Shown piece after piece: positions 22,801 to 32,383 of a stretch of 64,000 nt of DNA. The stretch's first letter is position 1. The number at the start of each line of letters is the position of its first letter. Under the pieces are notes generated by a model. The model did no database searches. It was not told the origin of the DNA and saw only the letters and a list, made by a program, of their open reading frames with translations. Both the position numbers and the translations under genes were made by a program. The stretch spans positions 37,679,335 through 37,743,334 of the forward strand of contig CM036191.1 in assembly GCA_020631735.1 (NCBI GenBank). Reading direction: 5' to 3'. Source of the stretch: Saccharum officinarum. Its lineage: Eukaryota; Streptophyta; Magnoliopsida; Poales; Poaceae.

Positions 22801-23617
22801 TGCCGATCGGTGGACCAGCTGCTTTTCCCTCTCTGTTTCACGTGAACCAAGTTCACCCAAAAAAAGAGAGAGAGGGTGAGGTGGCATGCTCCCGTTGGTT
22901 ACTGTGACGTGGTTGGGAGCTGGTCATTGGTTGCCTACGGGAGTGGCCGCGTCCGTTCCTTCTTCTTCCCTGTGCAGTCAACGAGCCGAGCGAGATAGAA
23001 TAGAGAGCGAGAGAGAGAAAGAGAGACAGGGGAGAGTGAGAGGAAGAGCGGCTTGGCTTCGGCAGCACTCGGAAGAGAGCAGAGCAAGGGAGAGCGCGGC
23101 GACGTCCGTGGCCTCGACTCCGGCGAGGTGCTGGTGGCGCGGCGCCGGTGTGCGCTGAGCAGGCGGAAGCGGCTCCGGCGGCGGCAATGCCGTCCATGGC
23201 TCTAGCACGGCGGCCAGTGGTGGCTGGGCGGCGGCAGGGCCGTCCATGGCTCCAGCGCGGTGGCCTGCTGAGCGGCGGCAGTGCCGTCCATGGCTCAGCG
23301 CGGCAGTGCTCGGCTGTCCGCGACTACGGCGAGCGCGGTGGCCTCGACAGCGTCGTCCTCGGCACCGCAGCTCGGCGGACACGGAGCGGCAGCAGCGTTC
23401 GGCTTCGTCGCGGTGAAGGCAGGGGCGCCATGCTCCCTTGCAGGCCTTGGCAGCGACAGCTCCGAACTCCGTGCTTGGTGAGGCGCCCTCGATGGCCATG
23501 GCCGGTCATTTATAGCCGGAGGAGGTTGGTGCCAGGGTGAAAATATCTTCCGCGAGCCAGCTCGCGGCCAACAGAGCGGAGGTGCGTTGTCGACAGAATT
23601 TACGGGGATGTGGACAA
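19895..23617 (-). repeat. LARD-like family LTR 3, truncated
   Basis: It matches LTR 1 from its GGGCCCGACA end to about 23617 and lacks roughly the last 1.45 kb, most of U3. The TATA box (23508-23515) and the nearest evening-element-like motif remain. The stem-loop series is at 20778-20941. The break falls directly against the 135-base repeat. Confidence 0.85.
20778..20941 (-). other. Stem-loop series in LTR 3
   Basis: Same four hairpins as in LTR 1, with no change seen. Confidence 0.6.
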
Positions 23618-23752
23618 CAGCTCTTAGGATCTGACTTGGCTTCAGGGAGGGGGTGTAGCCCTGTATTTATAGCCTAAGGGTTGAATACGAGCCCTTGAAT
23701 CAAACCGACTTGAGGTACAGTGGAGATGCATCCTAGGAGACGGTAGAGGAAG
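23618..23752. repeat. 135-base direct repeat, right of the LARD-like array
   Basis: Second copy of 4262-4396, joined without spacer to a truncated LTR (last matching LTR base about 23617, ...ATGTGGACAA). It then continues into the normal downstream sequence of the solo LTR. Both repeats share CATCCTAGGAGA, where copy B has CATCCTATGAGA, so the repeat derives from the A lineage. Confidence 0.9.
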
Positions 23753-24089
23753 ACTCTGGAAGCTCGTGGGCGTTTTCCACCGTGGCAGCTCGGGCGGCCT
23801 AGGGGTGGGGCCGGTCGGCCCCACCTGGTAGGGTCTGTGCCCGGCCTCGGCGTGTCCTTTGGTGTCCCTTAGAATATTCCTGCGTAGTAGCCACGAAATT
23901 ATCCCGCGATCTCTTTTGATATTTATGTCCTTATTGGCAGTTTTCTATGTAAATCCTGCTAAAAATATAAATTCACCAAAACTCATGGAAACTGTCAGTT
24001 TAAACCTCCTATTCTATGATATTTATTCATTTTGATCATTTATGCAAGAAAGGTTGACGGTTTATGATATACTTTAACTACCATCAACA
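23753..24089 (-). mobile_element. Nested solo LTR, right part, copy A
   Basis: It continues the LTR interrupted at 4396, starting at the ACTCTGG that follows GAGGAAG in copy B. It ends ATCAACA, followed by the right target duplication GCCAA (24090-24094). Confidence 0.7.
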
Positions 24090-24341
24090 GCCAAAACGAG
24101 GTGCACGTGAACGGCGGCCCAGCATATGAGCCCAAGGCCCTGAGTGGGTGTGGGCACCGACGGCCAGGAGAGGCGTTCTGAGTAGTATTTGTGCCGTCCA
24201 GAGGAGAGAGGAGAGATTGATGAATGAACAAAGTTGTAAACTTGCTTCTAAGCACTTCCTGTTCTAAGTGAGATTCATCCGAACTATCCTATCTCCCTTG
24301 CTTGCTGCTCGATCCCTACTCTACTCTAGATCCTGCTTACA
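24090..24341 (+). repeat. Chromovirus 3' LTR, right part, copy A
   Basis: It restarts with the duplicated GCCAA and matches the 5' LTR of copy B from AACGAGGTGCACGTG to the terminal GCTTACA. GAAGG follows at 24342-24346 and is the chromovirus target duplication. Confidence 0.85.
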
Positions 24342-24914
24342 GAAGGGAGTAGGTGGGGAGGTAGGAGACGACACTGTTACGACGGCGTGGTGACGGGAGG
24401 GAGACGGAGTCTCAACGCACGGGTGCGGCTGCCAGGGCGTCCATTCGCTGACGTGTAGGGCCCACGGGAATGGCGTCTCCCTTAGTGCGCCGGTGTGGTG
24501 CGGGTGATGTGGGGGTGCAGCTGACCGTGGGTCCGAGCTGGCGGTGGCTTTGCTCCTTTGCGCGTGCCGCGGGCGTGAGTGCGGCAGTCGCGGCGTCTGC
24601 ATGCCTGTGCAACGCACGTGTGAGACAGAGGAGGAGCAGGGCTGCGCTAGTGCTGGGCCAGAAGAGGAGGTAGGCGTGCGCAGGCCTGCGTGCTTGATGA
24701 AGGGGGTCGGGCCGCGCGACGAGCTGGGCCTCAGACAAGGAGGAGGACTATGTTAGAGTTGATCTCGGCTTACTACCGAGTCTTGTGGAGCCTAACAGCT
24801 ATTTTGTAAGCTGGGCCCATGATCAGTGGGCTGATAAATAACTAATAGGCCTCGTCCTCGGTCCCGGGAGTTATAGGATGGAGTCACCTCTGATTAAAGA
24901 GTGACGTGAACTAG
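24342..24914. other. Chromovirus right flank, copy A; no gene recognised
   Basis: GC-rich sequence after the GAAGG target duplication (24342-24346). Several overlapping frames on both strands (24412-24756) look compositional, with no recognisable domain. The same sequence is at 41952-42524 in copy B. Joined to 33941-35214 it would rebuild the pre-insertion locus. Confidence 0.5.
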
Positions 24915-25539
24915 GCCCTGTTTGGATACAAAGTTTTTTTTACAGTTTTCGATTAATATCGGGGTTTTTTAAAATACCTAGGTATATGAAAGAATGAAAG
25001 TGTTTGGATGTAATTAAAACCACGGTTTTAGAAACTACAGTATTAATAAAATCACAGTTTTTTTTTGGAGTCTATAAAACTTGGTCCCAGACCTCTTTAT
25101 TTTTGACAGAGGTCGGAACACGCGGCGCGCTTCCACGCGCGTGTCTCATTTTCCCTTCGCGCTCTTTTTCTTTGCATGCGCAGTCATTTTTGTTTCCTTC
25201 TTTCCCTTTCATAGAACCAGGAAAAGGTATGGCATGGCAGTTACCAGATCCACGCAATAAGGATCAAGTTTGACTACTCATAGTTTCATTACTGAAATAA
25301 TAGACTTCTCATGCTATATAAAGAGCAGATGCCGTTATATTTGAACGCTTCCACGCAGCCGGACCATTTGAAATTGCCGGCAACAATACTACAACAGCCA
25401 AACACATCAGGTGTCATGGTTTTTCTAAAACAGAGAAAAACTGTAGTTTTTAAATACTACGGTATTACATGGCTGTGGTCTTTAAAACTGTGGTTTCTAG
25501 ATACTGCAGTTTCAGAATACTGCAACATCCAAACAGGGC
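24915..25539. mobile_element. Non-autonomous terminal-inverted-repeat transposon, copy A
   Basis: The ends are GCCCTGTTTGGAT and its inverse ATCCAAACAGGGC (13 bases). Both subterminal regions carry related ACTACAGTAT and CTGCAGT motifs. The flanks CTAG and TTAG may be a slightly mutated target duplication. No transposase is encoded. It is present in both duplication copies and so predates them. Superfamily unassigned; PIF/Harbinger or hAT are possible. Confidence 0.55.
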
Positions 25540-26056
25540 TTAGTTCTAATCGAAAGCAGTTTTGTGCTCAAGGCCAGACACCCGCCATTGTCCCTCTGTT
25601 CCTCTGTTGGTGACGGCGTGTGCCTGCTAGCTGAGCAGGCACGTGGAAATTAGCTGGCCTTTGGACATCTTCGTCTAGAGGTCTGTGATAACTAAGCTCG
25701 ATTAAGCACTATGCACATGATTAGACGTTCCTGTAAGTAGGCTAATTAAGACCCCAAATAAGATTGTCTAACAGGCCAAAGGAGACGGGTGCCAAGCCAA
25801 AATTTGGCATCCAACCAAACGACGGGTAACATGGGTTAAGTAAATGGCCAAAATTCCACTTGGCTAGCTTGGGTACTATACACTAAACCCACCCTAAAAT
25901 AAACCATAATCGCAGAGAAGCACACAGGTGGCTGGCTAGCGCTTGACCTGGCTTCAGACCAGTCAGACTGTAGCTGTAGGGCTGTACTTTACATGCTTGC
26001 AGAGCACATGCACATGGTACATCTGCAATCACTGAGATGGCACATCACCTGGAACA
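25540..26056. other. Unannotated spacer, copy A
   Basis: No gene or repeat family recognised. It contains a perfect 8-base inverted repeat GTGCCTGC/GCAGGCAC (25620-25642) with a 7-base loop. The same sequence is in copy B. Confidence 0.4.
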
Positions 26057-26320
26057 GCCCTCGTTTAGTTGCCCCAATTCTCCCCAAATTTTACTATGCA
26101 AAAATAAGATTCCCTGTCACATCAAAATGTCGGCAAATACATGGAGTACTAAATGTTGATGAAATCAAAAACTAATTGCACAGTTTTGTTGTACTTTGCG
26201 AGATGAACATTTTAAGCCTAGTTAATTAAAATTTAGATAATTTTTACCAAATACAAACGAAATGTTACAGGAATTCTGATACAGTGTTTTTCTCCCCAAT
26301 TCACCGGACTAAACGAGGCC
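26057..26320. mobile_element. Tourist-like MITE, copy A only
   Basis: A 264-base element with ends GCCCTCGTTTAGT and ACTAAACGAGGCC. The internal AACTAATTGCACAGTTT is typical of a very common grass MITE family. It is flanked by ACA and TGA where copy B has a single TCA (43664-43666), an aged 3-base target duplication. Non-coding. Confidence 0.75.
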
Positions 26321-26378
26321 TGAGTGACATGTCTGAAACGATGCCAGCATCAATGTCAAGTCACGCCATTGAGTATTA

Positions 26379-26641
26379 GGCCTCATTAGATGCCCAAATC
26401 GGGTGTTTCTGATTTACTGTGCTATACTGTAGCACTTTTGTTTTTATTTGGTAATAATTGTCCAAACATTGATTAATTAGGCTCAAAATGTTCGTCTCGT
26501 AAAGTACAACAAAACTGTGCAATTAGTTTTTGATTTCATCTACATTTAGTACTCCATGCATGTGCCAACATTTTGATGTGATGGAGAATCTTCTTTTTGC
26601 ATAGTGGAATTTAGGTGAATTTGGTGGAACTAAACAAGGCC
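26379..26641. mobile_element. Tourist-like MITE in opposite orientation, copy A only
   Basis: A 263-base element from GGCCTCATTAGAT to GAACTAAACAAGGCC with a perfect TTA target duplication (26376-26378 and 26642-26644). Copy B has the empty site with a single TTA (43719-43721). Same family as the MITE at 26057. Confidence 0.85.
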
Positions 26642-26887
26642 TTAACTCGGCGGTGTCCTCCTGTCCGTCAGCAGGTTGCTGCAGTGGTTCGGCTGATTGT
26701 TTTTGCAGCTGCTGCTGATGTTGATGTTGATTTGTTGTGAGACAAGAATATTGCTGAATGACTGGCTGATTCTGGCTTATAAGCTCAAGTGAACAGGGTC
26801 CATCGGCGAGGGTGTGCTCAACGCAGCATGCCTCTAACTTGACGCCTTGACATTGCCACCACCACAGTAGCACTACGAATCCACTTC

Positions 26888-27001
26888 GCTTTGGGAAGCC
26901 TCTCCCGCAAGCTTCTTCAGCTGCTCAGTGACGAATACAGGTTCCAGGAGGGCGGGAAGAAGCAAGTGCAGTGGCTCCACACTGAGCTGGAGAGCATCCA
27001 C
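26888..27001 (+). pseudogene. Fragment of an NLR resistance-gene coiled-coil (Rx_N) domain, copy A
   Basis: One frame reads ALGSLSRKLLQLLSDEYRF and continues to KKQVQWLHTELESIH. This matches the start of grass CC-NBS-LRR proteins, where a GALGxLxxKLxxLLxDEYxxxKG pattern leads to LxxELESIHA. Only about 38 codons are recognisable. The frame stays open to 27082, but similarity ends after ELESIH, and no NB-ARC or LRR sequence follows. It is a broken fragment, either a relic or captured by a transposon; a CACTAC end preceded by TAG lies 17 bases upstream. The minus strand just left is rich in Gln codons (26523-26873) and unassigned. Confidence 0.6.
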
Positions 27002-27359
27002 GTCCTTCCGGTTCAAATCCCCCAGTGCTGGTATTTGAATCGGCAGTACCAAACCGGCAGTGATGAGAGAGACCTACAGTGATGAGGTTTCCAAAGAAAT
27101 AAAAAAATGGGATGAATAAAGGGCTAAAAAAATACAATTTTTTCAGTACTAGGAGAGACCTCACTAGGTATCACAAGCCCCTACACTCACAACTCACGCA
27201 ATTGTTTGCGGCCGAGGGCCAAACAGCACTCGAACCCACGACCTCAGGCTTCGCGCATTCATCCCCTAACCACTCCACCCATAGTCCATTTGGTATATTC
27301 GTCCTCCCCATTTTTTGTTCCTCTAATTTTAAAGTGAGTATTTGGGCCCTAAACAAATC

Positions 27360-27725
27360 GAAATGAAAAAGTTATCAACTATAAAGTTTTACAACTTTTT
27401 AAGATCCACAACTTTGGTTTTGGTCATTTCTCCATCCAAGGTCACTTGAAGATTTTGAATTTCAAATATGAGAAAATTCAGCCATAATTTTCGTTGGATA
27501 GATGATTTCAAATGAAAAAGTTGTCAAATACAAAGTTGAATAACTTTTTGAGATCTACAACTTTTGTTTTGGTAGCTTCTTCATCCGAGGTCGTTTGAAA
27601 AATTTCAAATTTTGAATGTGAGAATTCAAGATGATTTCAAATAAAAAAGTTGTCAACACTATAAAGTTGTATAATTTTTTGAGATCTACAACTTTTGTTT
27701 TTGTTGCTTCTCCATCCGAGATTTT
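27360..27725. repeat. Tandem repeats of about 148 bases, copy A
   Basis: Two to three degenerate units, each with AAAAAGTTGTCAA, GAGATCTACAACTTTTG and TTCATCCGAGGTC-like blocks. The third unit is shortened relative to copy B. This repeat type is familiar from non-coding parts of grass CACTA elements; that link is inference. Confidence 0.6.
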
Positions 27726-27939
27726 TAACTACCACTACACACTCACTTATGACTATAGAGCACATGAACTCCTTTGGTATTAACGCTATAAAATCTTGTG
27801 ATGCATTTTTGGTCATCCAAATGATCTTAAAACAAAAAAGTTTGAACTAAAAAGTTCTAAATCTCGTCGAGTACTACAACTTTGGTATAAAGTTCATCTT
27901 CAGCAGACATCATATGAGAACATTATGAAGTTTTTTGTA

Positions 27940-28199
27940 TAGTCTATCATTGTCGGTTCAAGCCACGAACCTACAGTGATAGTATCACTGCCAGTTTTAG
28001 CAAATATCAATGTCCTGACATACGTCGAGACTGCCGACGCAAGCACACACAAGAGCTAGCCAGAGGGCCAAGTGTCGGCACTGCCGATGGTCAGAACTGC
28101 CGACGAACGTCAGGACTGCCGACGTCCGTAGGCACTGCGTGAGCAAGTGATTGAATGTCAGCAGTTCTGGTGCAAGTCAGTACTTCTAACCGTCGGGAG
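27940..28199. mobile_element. CACTA-like subterminal repeats joined to an LTR remnant, copy A
   Basis: Bases 27940-28011 carry ATTGTCGGTTC and ATCACTGCCAG motifs. At TGTC (28011-28014) the sequence jumps to the distal part of the TGAAAG-type LTR, matching 46191-46378 in copy B. About 1.08 kb present in copy B is missing. Confidence 0.55.
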
Positions 28200-30164
28200 T
28201 GTCGGGCCCCTACTTTAGGGTCCACTGTGCACCATGTATCAGTCCCTGTATCAGTAGCTGATACGCACAGATCGAACAAAAATGATATAAAAAACCATAC
28301 TTTTATTGATAATGGGGAAACACATTATAAAGTTCATATTACATGGCTTGGGCCATTAACCTTAAAATATACATTAGAGTTCTGATACAACGGTCCTATA
28401 ACCACATGGTTCCATTTCTACAGGCAACTTGGAGTGCGGACGTAAACCTTATTCCTAAGCTCAATCCTACATCTTTATCCTAATAGTCCTCGAGTAGCTC
28501 CTTTGCGTAATCGTACATCTCTGTCCTCGTACGTACTCTTGTCTTTCCATCTTGGCATCGCTTCAATAGCTTCATCTTTGTATGTACTCCTGTAGCTTAG
28601 CTCCTAAAAACATACAATGGAGGGGATTGAGTACATAAAGTACTCAGCAAGTCCTAACTTTGGTGTAGATGTGAGGTGAATGGCGGCGGCTATATGTGGA
28701 GGTGGTCTTATGGTGAAATTTTCTATGGTAGTAGTAGAGTTACAAAAAAAATGGAGGTTTGGGCCCTGGGAGAGTATTACCCTTTCTCGCCAGTTCCCGA
28801 AGTTTATAAGTTACAACTTACCATAATTAATAACTTGCAACTTACCAGATTATCATTGTTTCTTTATATAAAAGAGTCTAATCATTTGAGACCTCATCCC
28901 AGCGGTTGCCCATTCCAAGGACGTGGCTATTCAAATAGATTTGATAAACTCTGCAGAGGTGTAAAAATTTCCCCACATGATAGGCGTAGTCGACACCATC
29001 GTCATGGCTTAGACAGGCCTAACGAGATCTCGTACCCAGATGGAATGACCTTAGGCATCCATACAATACTACTACGGCTTACCCAGGGGTCGAAAACTCA
29101 AAACGACTTGGATGATCACACAACATCCAATAGGTAATGACTTGGATGATCACACAACATCCAATAGATAGATATATATAGAGGTGCTCGCACACGGCAC
29201 AATGATAATTTTACACGGAAGATCACTTAGCATCCATGTCGACCAGACCATGGAAGATCACCCAGCATCCGTGTCGTCAACTAGTAGTCCGTTGCCAACA
29301 CCGGCCTCCTAGTAGTAGTTGTACTTGTACCTAACAGGTTGTGAGATCAAGTCTACCCATATAGACATATGGCTGTACGAATATCTGGCTAGGCGAGAAG
29401 GCAAATGAACCGGTCCTAATAGATTTGATAAACTCTGCAGAGGTGTAAAAATTTCCCCACATGATAGGCATAGTCGACACCATCGTCATGGCTTAGACAG
29501 GCCTAACGAGATCTCGTACCCAGATGGAATGACCTTAGGCATCCATACAATACTACTACGGCTTACCCAGGGGTCGAAAACTCAAAACGACTTGGATGAT
29601 CACACAACATCCAATAGGTAATGACTTGGATGATCACACAACATCCAATAGATAGATATATATAGAGGTGCTCGCACACGGCACAATGATAATTTTACAT
29701 GGAAGATCACTTAGCATCCATGTCGACCAGACCATGGAAGATCACCCAGCATCCGTGTCGTCAACTAGTAGTCTGTTGCCAACACCGACCTCCTAGTAGT
29801 AGTTGTACTTGTACCTAACGGGTTGTGAGATTAAGTCTACCCATATAGACATATGGCTGTACGAATATCTGGCTAGGCGAGAAGGCAAATGAACCGGTCC
29901 TTATATGACCGAAGCGAGTAAGGAACCCTCACTAGGCGATCCTGCCTAAAAGGATAGTCCACACCGCGTGAAATATCCTCACTCGCTCCCGTCGAAAATA
30001 AGTTTTATTTTACCAGTTCAATTAACATAATGTTCTTAGGTTATCCATATCATAAAGCTCATAGCATATATATCACATTATCCATTATATATCACGACAT
30101 TCATCATATATCACAATATTCATTCTATATCACAATATTCATCATTTATCACAATATTCATCAT
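28200..30164 (-). repeat. Diverged LARD-like family LTR, copy A, cut by the duplication junction
   Basis: It begins TGTCGGGCCCCTACT after GGGAG (28195-28199) and matches the solo LTR at 46379. It contains an internal 484-base tandem duplication and ends abruptly in TATCACAATATTCATCAT where LINE sequence starts. Confidence 0.8.
28934..29901. repeat. 484-base tandem duplication within the LTR
   Basis: Units 28934-29417 and 29418-29901 both begin AATAGATTTGATAAACTC and end GAACCGGTCCT. Copy B and the 4397 family have one unit. The duplication includes a second stem-loop series. Confidence 0.9.
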
Positions 30165-31562
30165 TTGTTCACTCTGAATGAACCCAAACCCATGAAAGTA
30201 TCTTTAACATTCATCAAGCCTTTCCAGAATTGAGAGTCAGTTGGTTTTTTAGTACAACTCCCTATAGCCTTATCTTTTATGTATTTATTTCTCAATAATT
30301 CTTGCCACATGCCATCCTCATTTACTTAACAGGCATTTGTTTTGTAAATCCAAATTATGAATACCTAAGCCACCTTGGATTTTTGGTTGGCACAAAATTT
30401 CCCATTTAGCCAGCTTATATTTGTGCTTGTGTCAGTCATTTTGCCAGTAGAATCTTGATCTTAAACCGTCAATCTTTTCCAAAACTCCTTTTGGGAGTTC
30501 GAAACATGACATCATAAATATCGGTAAGCTAGAGAGCACCGAGTTTATTAAAACCAAGCGACCTCCTACCGAAAGCAACTTGCCTTTCCAACCACTAAGC
30601 TTCTTCTCCATTCTGTTTTCGATTGTCTGCCAATCTTTATTACTCAACTTCCTAGTGTGCATAGGTAAACTAAGGTAACGGAAAGGGAACTTACCCACCC
30701 CACATCCAAACAGCTGCGAATAAAACACTTCATGATCCTTTGCCTTACCAAAGCAAAATATCTCACTTTTGTGAAAGTTAATTTTAAGCCCTGAGAGTTG
30801 CTCAAAAGTACTTAAAATTAACTTTATGTTTCTCGCTCGTTCAACATCATGGCTCATAAAATATTACTGTGTCATCCGCATATTGGAGGATGGACAAGCC
30901 ATCTTGGACAAGGTGAGGTATGACCCCTTCTACCTGACCTGCTTCCTTTGCTCTAGTAACCAGTATAGCCAGCATGTCTACCACTATATTAAATAGTATT
31001 AGAGACATTGGGTCACCTTGCCTTAAACCTTTTTTTGTTTGGAAGTAGGAACCAAGTTGATCGTTCACCTTAATATTTACATTTCCTCCTTGTGTGAACT
31101 GCTTTACCCAAGAGCACCATTTTTGTGAGAAACCTTTCATCCTTAAAGTTTGTTGTAGAAGGCTCCATTTTACTTTATCATATGCCTTTTCAAAGTCTAT
31201 CTTGAAAATTATCCCATCTTGTTTTTTTCAAGTGAAGTTCATGTATTGTCTCGTGAAGTATTACTACGCCTTCCATAATGTTTCTACCTAGAAGAAACGC
31301 TGTTTGTGTTGGTCTAATAATCTTCTGGGCAATAGTAGACAATCTATTAGTTGCAACTTTGGTAAAGATTTTAAAAGAAACATTCAACAAACATATTGGT
31401 CTGTATTGTTGAATCACTTTCGCATCTTTCTTTTTTGGTAGCAAAATTATCGTTCCAAAGTTGAGACTATTCAAAGGGCAAGGTTCCCTCATGGAATTCC
31501 ATAAACATAGCCATCAGATCATCTTTTAACAAGTCCCAGAATCTGCATGGTCATGGGTAATA
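30165..31562 (-). pseudogene. LINE (L1-type) reverse transcriptase fragment
   Basis: Read on the minus strand, 31492-31190 gives FGTIILLPKKKDAKVIQQYR and NRLSTIAQKIIRPTQTAFL. Then 31140-30847 gives KGLRQGDPMSLILFNIV and the catalytic LQYADDTVIF. Then 30857-30432 gives LSGLKINFHKSEIFCFG and further thumb sequence. Homology continues to the left edge (GLMNVKDTFMGLGSF). The order is that of plant non-LTR retrotransposon ORF2. Frameshifts and stops separate the frames, the endonuclease half is missing, and the downstream end is cut at the junction. Confidence 0.85.
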
Positions 31563-32149
31563 TAATGTGCCCCCGTGCGACTCCGGTTCCTTTCTTGCGG
31601 ACCGGTTCCTTTCTTGCGGACGAAGAAGATGCGCCGTCCTACGGACAGACGGAGTCGTCGTGCCGCTCCAATTGTGCGCGCCACACGTGATAGGCCTAGG
31701 ATCAGTGCAAAGGGTATCGGTGGGCGGCTACAAAACTCTCGGTGAAAAATAAACTGGCGTTGGAAGCCAAGTAGAGAGACACACGCGTAAACATTTACAA
31801 GTTTTCTGGCTGGCTCCGCTTGTCAGATCGCTATGGAAATTTTAGATGCGTTGGATCTAATTTTAATGAAATCTAAGGGACAAGAACTAAGGTGGGTAGA
31901 AATATTAGGGTGAGAGGTTATTTTCAATTCCTTCGCTCTTTTATAGTATAAATATGGTCTTCAAAAAATAAAGAAATCATGGAATTTAATATCTTTCTCT
32001 ACCAACACATAAATAATATGGAAAATAAAGTTATGGCATATTTATAGGTAATAAATATTTCTTGCCTTACATTTGAGGGGGAAATCTATCAAGATTGTAT
32101 TTTAATTCAAATAGTCTTAAATGGATATTATCATAGTGCTAATATTAAC
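31563..32149. other. Unassigned spacer
   Basis: No gene recognised. An 18-base tandem doublet, GGTTCCTTTCTTGCGGAC, lies at about 31583-31621. The rest is mixed-composition sequence becoming AT-rich. Confidence 0.4.
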
Positions 32150-32152
32150 TTA

Positions 32153-32380
32153 GTGCAGGCTTGGTGCGGCTCCTGCACTGGCTCCTTGTATGGCTTAGGC
32201 ACCCGAACGAGCGAAAGCCACACCAAACGAGATCGTACGGTGGAGCGTTTCTACCCTACTATACACGGAGCTAGAACCATTTCAGTTCTTGGAGCCAACG
32301 CTAAAAATTGGTTGTTGGTACTCGGTAGGCCTCCAGGTCGGGCAGGGAGGACTTGACATGGAGCCACACCAAATGCACCC
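32153..32380. mobile_element. MITE with TTA target duplication
   Basis: A 228-base element with ends GTGCAGGCTTGGTGCGGCTCC and, inverted, GGGTGCATTTGGTGTGGCTCC. The 3-base TTA direct repeats are at 32150-32152 and 32381-32383. Non-coding; PIF/Harbinger (Tourist-like) by target duplication. Confidence 0.7.
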
Positions 32381-32383
32381 TTA

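Larger units (their letters stand above)
4397..23617 (-). mobile_element. Tandem array of a non-autonomous LARD-like LTR retrotransposon
   Basis: The layout is LTR, internal, LTR, internal, truncated LTR, all read on the minus strand. Polarity comes from a tRNA-iMet-type primer site next to the right LTR of each unit and a polypurine tract next to the left LTR. LTRs are about 5.2 kb and internal regions about 2.57 kb with no gag-pol. This fits LARD elements, which borrow proteins from related autonomous elements. Units are nearly identical; AT-repeat lengths and a few bases differ. Tandem units sharing LTRs are a known outcome of unequal recombination between LTRs. Confidence 0.85.
1..24341 (+). 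mobile_element. Ty3/gypsy chromovirus (Reina-like), copy A, 5' end outside window, interrupted
   Basis: The element enters the window in the gag-pol region downstream of the zinc knuckle and runs protease, reverse transcriptase, RNase H, integrase, C-terminal chromodomain-like tail, polypurine tract (3408-3417) and 3' LTR. The 3' LTR is split: 3418-3494, then a nested solo LTR that itself holds a 19.2-kb array, then 24090-24341. The 3' end is followed by GAAGG (24342-24346), the same target duplication that flanks copy B, so both copies descend from one insertion. The reading frame is broken by many stops and frameshifts. Reina assignment is inferred from the short LTR (316 bases in copy B), domain order and tail. 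Confidence 0.85.
1..30164. repeat. Left copy (A) of a direct tandem segmental duplication
   Basis: Base 1 aligns with 37198 and the two stretches stay collinear through the chromovirus pol region, the nested solo LTR, the chromovirus 3' LTR end, the NLR fragment, the CACTA-like repeats and the first part of a long LTR. Only five differences are seen by eye in the first 369 bases. Identity ends in mid-LTR near 30164, where LINE sequence begins. Copy A contains insertions absent from copy B: a 19.2-kb retrotransposon array and two MITEs. The left end of copy A lies outside the window. The collinearity is seen directly; the tandem mechanism is inferred. Confidence 0.85.

Noticed and set aside
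24412..24756. Frames of 67-108 codons on both strands in the chromovirus right flank (and 42022-42366)
   Set aside because: Overlapping frames in GC-rich DNA with no recognisable motif; the second copy is from the segmental duplication and gives no independent support.
25620..25642. 8-base perfect inverted repeat GTGCCTGC/GCAGGCAC as a terminator or small RNA
   Set aside because: A single short palindrome in non-coding plant DNA, with no supporting context.
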